From positions 1 through 41,541 of the forward strand of contig DAOVTE010000002.1 of NCBI GenBank assembly GCA_030627705.1: DNA of 41,541 nucleotides, written 5' to 3'. Below are positions 38,491 through 41,541 of the stretch, one piece after another. A program made the position numbers and the translations under genes. Position 1 is the stretch's first letter; each line of letters starts with the position of its first letter. This DNA comes from Bacteroidales bacterium. GTDB taxonomy: Bacteria; Bacteroidota; Bacteroidia; Bacteroidales; JAFGXI01. The notes below the pieces were generated by a model. That model worked only from the letters and a program-made list of their open reading frames with translations, did not search any database and was not told the origin of the DNA.

Positions 38491-39516
38491 TTATCTATTA
38501 GTCCAAGTTTTAAGTCCATTTTTTGTGAATTCGTATCTGTGAACTTTTCCTTGGAATTTTTTAAGTGCATTAATTACGTTGTATCTAGTATTTGCTGGGC
38601 AATAAAAAAACATAAATCCGCCACCACCTGCGCCTGAAATTTTTCCGCCCGATGCACCTGCATTAATTGCTTCTGTATAAATTTCTTCCATAAGAGGTGT
38701 GGAAATTCCTTTTGCCATTTGCTTTTTATACTGGTATCCGTAGTTTAAAATCTCACCAATTTTGTTTAGTTCGCCTTTTAGTAAGGCTTCTTTCATTAAA
38801 ATTGCTTGATTCTTAATTTTGTGCATTGCCTCAATCGAATTAGCATTTTTATCTCTTACATTTTTTTGTTGCTTGGCAATAATATCCGCAGAAACTCTAC
38901 TTGTATCTGTATTGTAAAGAATTATATTATTTGATAATTCATCAATAACATTAGATTTTATTCTTAATGGATTTACAATAACTTTATCGTCTTTGTAAAA
39001 TTCCATAAAGTTAAATCCTCCGAATGTGGCTGCGTATTGATCTTGTTTTCCGCCTGCCATATCTAAATCTATACGTTCTATTTCGTACGCTAAATGTGCT
39101 AAATCGTATTCGCCCATAGGTAAATTTAACCATTCGGCAAAAGCTCCTAAAACTGCGGTTACAAGTGTTGATGATGTTCCCATTCCAGACCCTGGAGGAG
39201 CATCAACGTAAGTAGAAAGTTTAAATGATAATGCTTTTTTAGAAAAATCTTTAACAACTCTATTGTATATGCCTTTTATTAAATCTAAGTTTCCATCTAG
39301 TTCTAGATTTTCTTTGGAGTCTAGCTCAATTATTTCGTCTTTATCTATTGCATGAAAAATTATCTTATCACCTTCTAAAGGTTCAATTGTAGCGTAAGCA
39401 TACATAGAGATTGTAGCATTTAGAATTGCTCCACCGTGTAAATCTGAGTATGGCGAGACATCGGAACCGCCCCCAGCTAGCCCTATCCTTAAAGGTGCTT
39501 TACTTCTTATTATCAT
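38491..39516 (-). CDS. hddA: D-glycero-D-manno-heptose 7-phosphate kinase-like GHMP kinase
   Basis: SKAPLRIGLAGGGSDVSPYSDLHGGAILNATI; DAPPGSGMGTSSTLVTAVLGAFAEWL; GGKQDQYAATFGGFN; GGKISGAGGGGFMFF. Confidence 0.88.
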   Translation of the reverse strand: MIIRSKAPLRIGLAGGGSDVSPYSDLHGGAILNATISMYAYATIEPLEGDKIIFHAIDKDEIIELDSKENLELDGNLDLIKGIYNRVVKDFSKKALSFKLSTYVDAPPGSGMGTSSTLVTAVLGAFAEWLNLPMGEYDLAHLAYEIERIDLDMAGGKQDQYAATFGGFNFMEFYKDDKVIVNPLRIKSNVIDELSNNIILYNTDTSRVSADIIAKQQKNVRDKNANSIEAMHKIKNQAILMKEALLKGELNKIGEILNYGYQYKKQMAKGISTPLMEEIYTEAINAGASGGKISGAGGGGFMFFYCPANTRYNVINALKKFQGKVHRYEFTKNGLKTWTNR

Positions 39517-39527
39517 AAAATAAAATA

Positions 39528-41541
39528 TTATATTTTTATACCAATTACTAAAACATCATCTAATTGTTCCAGCTCGCCTTTCCATGAATTAAAACTGTCT
39601 TCTAAAAAATCTTTTTGTTTTTCTACAGGTAAGCCATTTATTTTTAATAGTGTTTGTCTGAATCTACGGAACTTATATTTTTTACCAAATTGACCTCCAA
39701 ATTGATCAGGAAATCCATCAGAGAATATGTAAATCATATCGTTTGATAGTAATTGTATTTTATGTTTGTCAAAATATTCTTTTGTGCTATCTGATGATTT
39801 TCCTACAGAAAATCTATTTCCTTTAATTTCTATTATTTTATTATTTCTAATAACATAAACAGGGTTCATAGCACCGGCAAATGATAGTGTACTATTTGTT
39901 TTATCAATAACTATTATTGATAAGTCCATGCCATCATTAATGTATCCATCGTTTGTATCTGAACTAAATGTTTCAGATACACCTTTATTCATTCTGTTTA
40001 ATATTTCGGCAGGATCCTCTATTTTTTGCTCGTTTGTAATATTTCTTAGTAAATCAAAACCTATTATAGACATAAATGCTCCCGGAACACCGTGTCCTGT
40101 ACAATCTACAGCAGTAATAAATATTTTGTTGTTTTTTTCAGCTATCCAATAAAAATCACCACTAACTACATCTTTTGGTTTAAAAAATATAAACGACTTT
40201 GGAAGCAATGTTTTAAACAGAAATTGAGAAGGCATCATTGCTTGTTGAATACGTTTCGCATAGTTTATACTATCTGTAATGTTTTTATTTTTTATTTCTA
40301 GTTCTTTTTTTTGCTTTGCGATTTCTAAAGATGCTAGTTGTTTTAATAATAACTCTTGATTTTCTGTTTTTAGTTTATTAGTTTTTGATTTAACATAATA
40401 AATAATAATAAATAAAACTAGTAAAAGATAAGCGCTAATTGCCCATTTGGTAAGCCATATAAGAGGCTTAATAATAATTGTTATTGATATAGGATTGCTA
40501 TTCCAAACAAGGTCATTATTTGATCCAATTACTTTAATATTATATTTTCCTGGTTGTAAATTGGGATAGTCTATAAAGTTTATGTTACCTAGTTCTTGCC
40601 AATTTTCATCTATTCCGTCTATTTTATATTTGTATGAATTTTTTATAGGGTTAGTAAATTCAATTGCTGCAAATTCTAGTTTTAAATTGTTGTTTTTGTA
40701 CGTAAGTTCAATAATATCACCATCTTTAATAAATAGTTCTTGTATTTTATTTTCTTTTCGAACTGATAGTTTTGTGAAAACTAAAGAAGGAATAAATGGA
40801 TTATCCTTTATGGAATCTGGTTGAAAATAACTTATACCTTCTGTTCCTCCAAAATAAATCTCACCTGTTTTGGATCTGTAATATGAACCGTGATTAAATT
40901 CTAAACTTAGTGATCCATCATCTTTTGAGAAAGAACGAATTTCTCCTTGCTTGTTTATTGAAGCAATTCCAAATCCAGTACTAACCCACATAACACCATT
41001 ATAATCTTCCTGTATAGAATAAACTAGGTTATCAGGTAATCCTTCATTTGTAGTATATAATTTGAATTTATTAGTTTCAATATTAAACTTATTTAATCCA
41101 CTAGTTGTTGCTATCCAAAGGCACCCTTCTAAATCTTTATATAGAGCATAAATATTATTATTGCTCAAAGAGTTTGATTTATTTATGTTGCTATAATATT
41201 TTTTGAAAGTTCCGGTTTTTTTATCGTATAAATTGAGTCCATTTTCTGTACCTACCCAAATTCTATCTTTATTGTCTAGTATTACAGCGTAAACGTTGTT
41301 GTTGCTTAACGATAATTTATCTTTGTAGTTATGAATAAAAATTTTTGGATTTTTTGTTTTTAAATTAAAAAAGTATAATCCTTTTGTTGTACCAATCCAT
41401 ACGTTTTTATTTTTATCTTCTATTATTGCTGTAACTCTAGAATTAATGTTTATTTCTGGATATATTTCTTTAATATCTATTGCTTTTTGTGTTTTAGGGT
41501 CAATTAAATCAATTCCGACTTTATGCCCTAACCATATATTT
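39528..41541 (-). CDS. Two-component-regulator-type beta-propeller + Y_Y_Y + TM + coiled coil + SpoIIE/PP2C phosphatase (N-terminus beyond window; the frame stays open to the window edge)
   Basis: Propeller blades RVTAIIEDKNKNVWIGTTKGLYFF, NVYAVILDNKDRIWVGTENGLNLY, NIYALYKDLEGCLWIATTSGLNKF, LVYSIQEDYNGVMWVSTGFGI; Y_Y_Y YKYKIDGIDENWQELG...YPNLQPGKYNIKVIGSN; SpoIIE SGDFYWIAEKNNKIFITAVDCTGHGVPGAFMSIIG, MIYIFSDGFPDQFGG. Confidence 0.9.
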   Translation of the reverse strand, partial: NIWLGHKVGIDLIDPKTQKAIDIKEIYPEININSRVTAIIEDKNKNVWIGTTKGLYFFNLKTKNPKIFIHNYKDKLSLSNNNVYAVILDNKDRIWVGTENGLNLYDKKTGTFKKYYSNINKSNSLSNNNIYALYKDLEGCLWIATTSGLNKFNIETNKFKLYTTNEGLPDNLVYSIQEDYNGVMWVSTGFGIASINKQGEIRSFSKDDGSLSLEFNHGSYYRSKTGEIYFGGTEGISYFQPDSIKDNPFIPSLVFTKLSVRKENKIQELFIKDGDIIELTYKNNNLKLEFAAIEFTNPIKNSYKYKIDGIDENWQELGNINFIDYPNLQPGKYNIKVIGSNNDLVWNSNPISITIIIKPLIWLTKWAISAYLLLVLFIIIYYVKSKTNKLKTENQELLLKQLASLEIAKQKKELEIKNKNITDSINYAKRIQQAMMPSQFLFKTLLPKSFIFFKPKDVVSGDFYWIAEKNNKIFITAVDCTGHGVPGAFMSIIGFDLLRNITNEQKIEDPAEILNRMNKGVSETFSSDTNDGYINDGMDLSIIVIDKTNSTLSFAGAMNPVYVIRNNKIIEIKGNRFSVGKSSDSTKEYFDKHKIQLLSNDMIYIFSDGFPDQFGGQFGKKYKFRRFRQTLLKINGLPVEKQKDFLEDSFNSWKGELEQLDDVLVIGIKI

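Noticed and set aside
1-41541. Mobile element, prophage, defence island, tRNA or rRNA genes
   Set aside because: No transposase, integrase, phage, restriction, toxin-antitoxin or Cas-like protein recognised among the ORFs, and no tRNA/rRNA sequence noticed in spacers

Overview
A 41.5 kb window of an AT-rich Bacteroidota (Flavobacteriia/Bacteroidia-like) chromosome. It starts inside secY and runs through the conserved tail of the ribosomal operon (secY-map-infA-rpmJ-rpsM-rpsK-rpsD-rpoA-rplQ). The rest mixes housekeeping genes (ybeY, TrmH-family methyltransferase, metK, miaA, smpB, rmuC) with an unusually dense set of large secreted proteins: five with type A-like T9SS C-terminal signals and one with a type B/CHU_C-like C-terminus. 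The cargo includes an Asp-box/BNR propeller protein, a choice-of-anchor-L/SprB-repeat/PKD adhesin, a PNGase F-like protein with an inserted LamG domain, an endonuclease I-like nuclease and a gingipain-like C25 peptidase. The right end holds a minus-strand run: a SpoIIE-phosphatase/beta-propeller sensor (truncated by the window), hddA-gmhA-hddC-like heptose genes and a nitronate monooxygenase-like gene. The best non-coding signal is a candidate SAM-II riboswitch with a Bacteroidetes-type promoter upstream of metK. Several intergenic palindromes are terminators or possible REP-like elements. I found no CRISPR array, transposase, integrase, tRNA, rRNA or defence system, and no clearly unprecedented multi-gene system. 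All calls come from reading the sequence; no database search was run.
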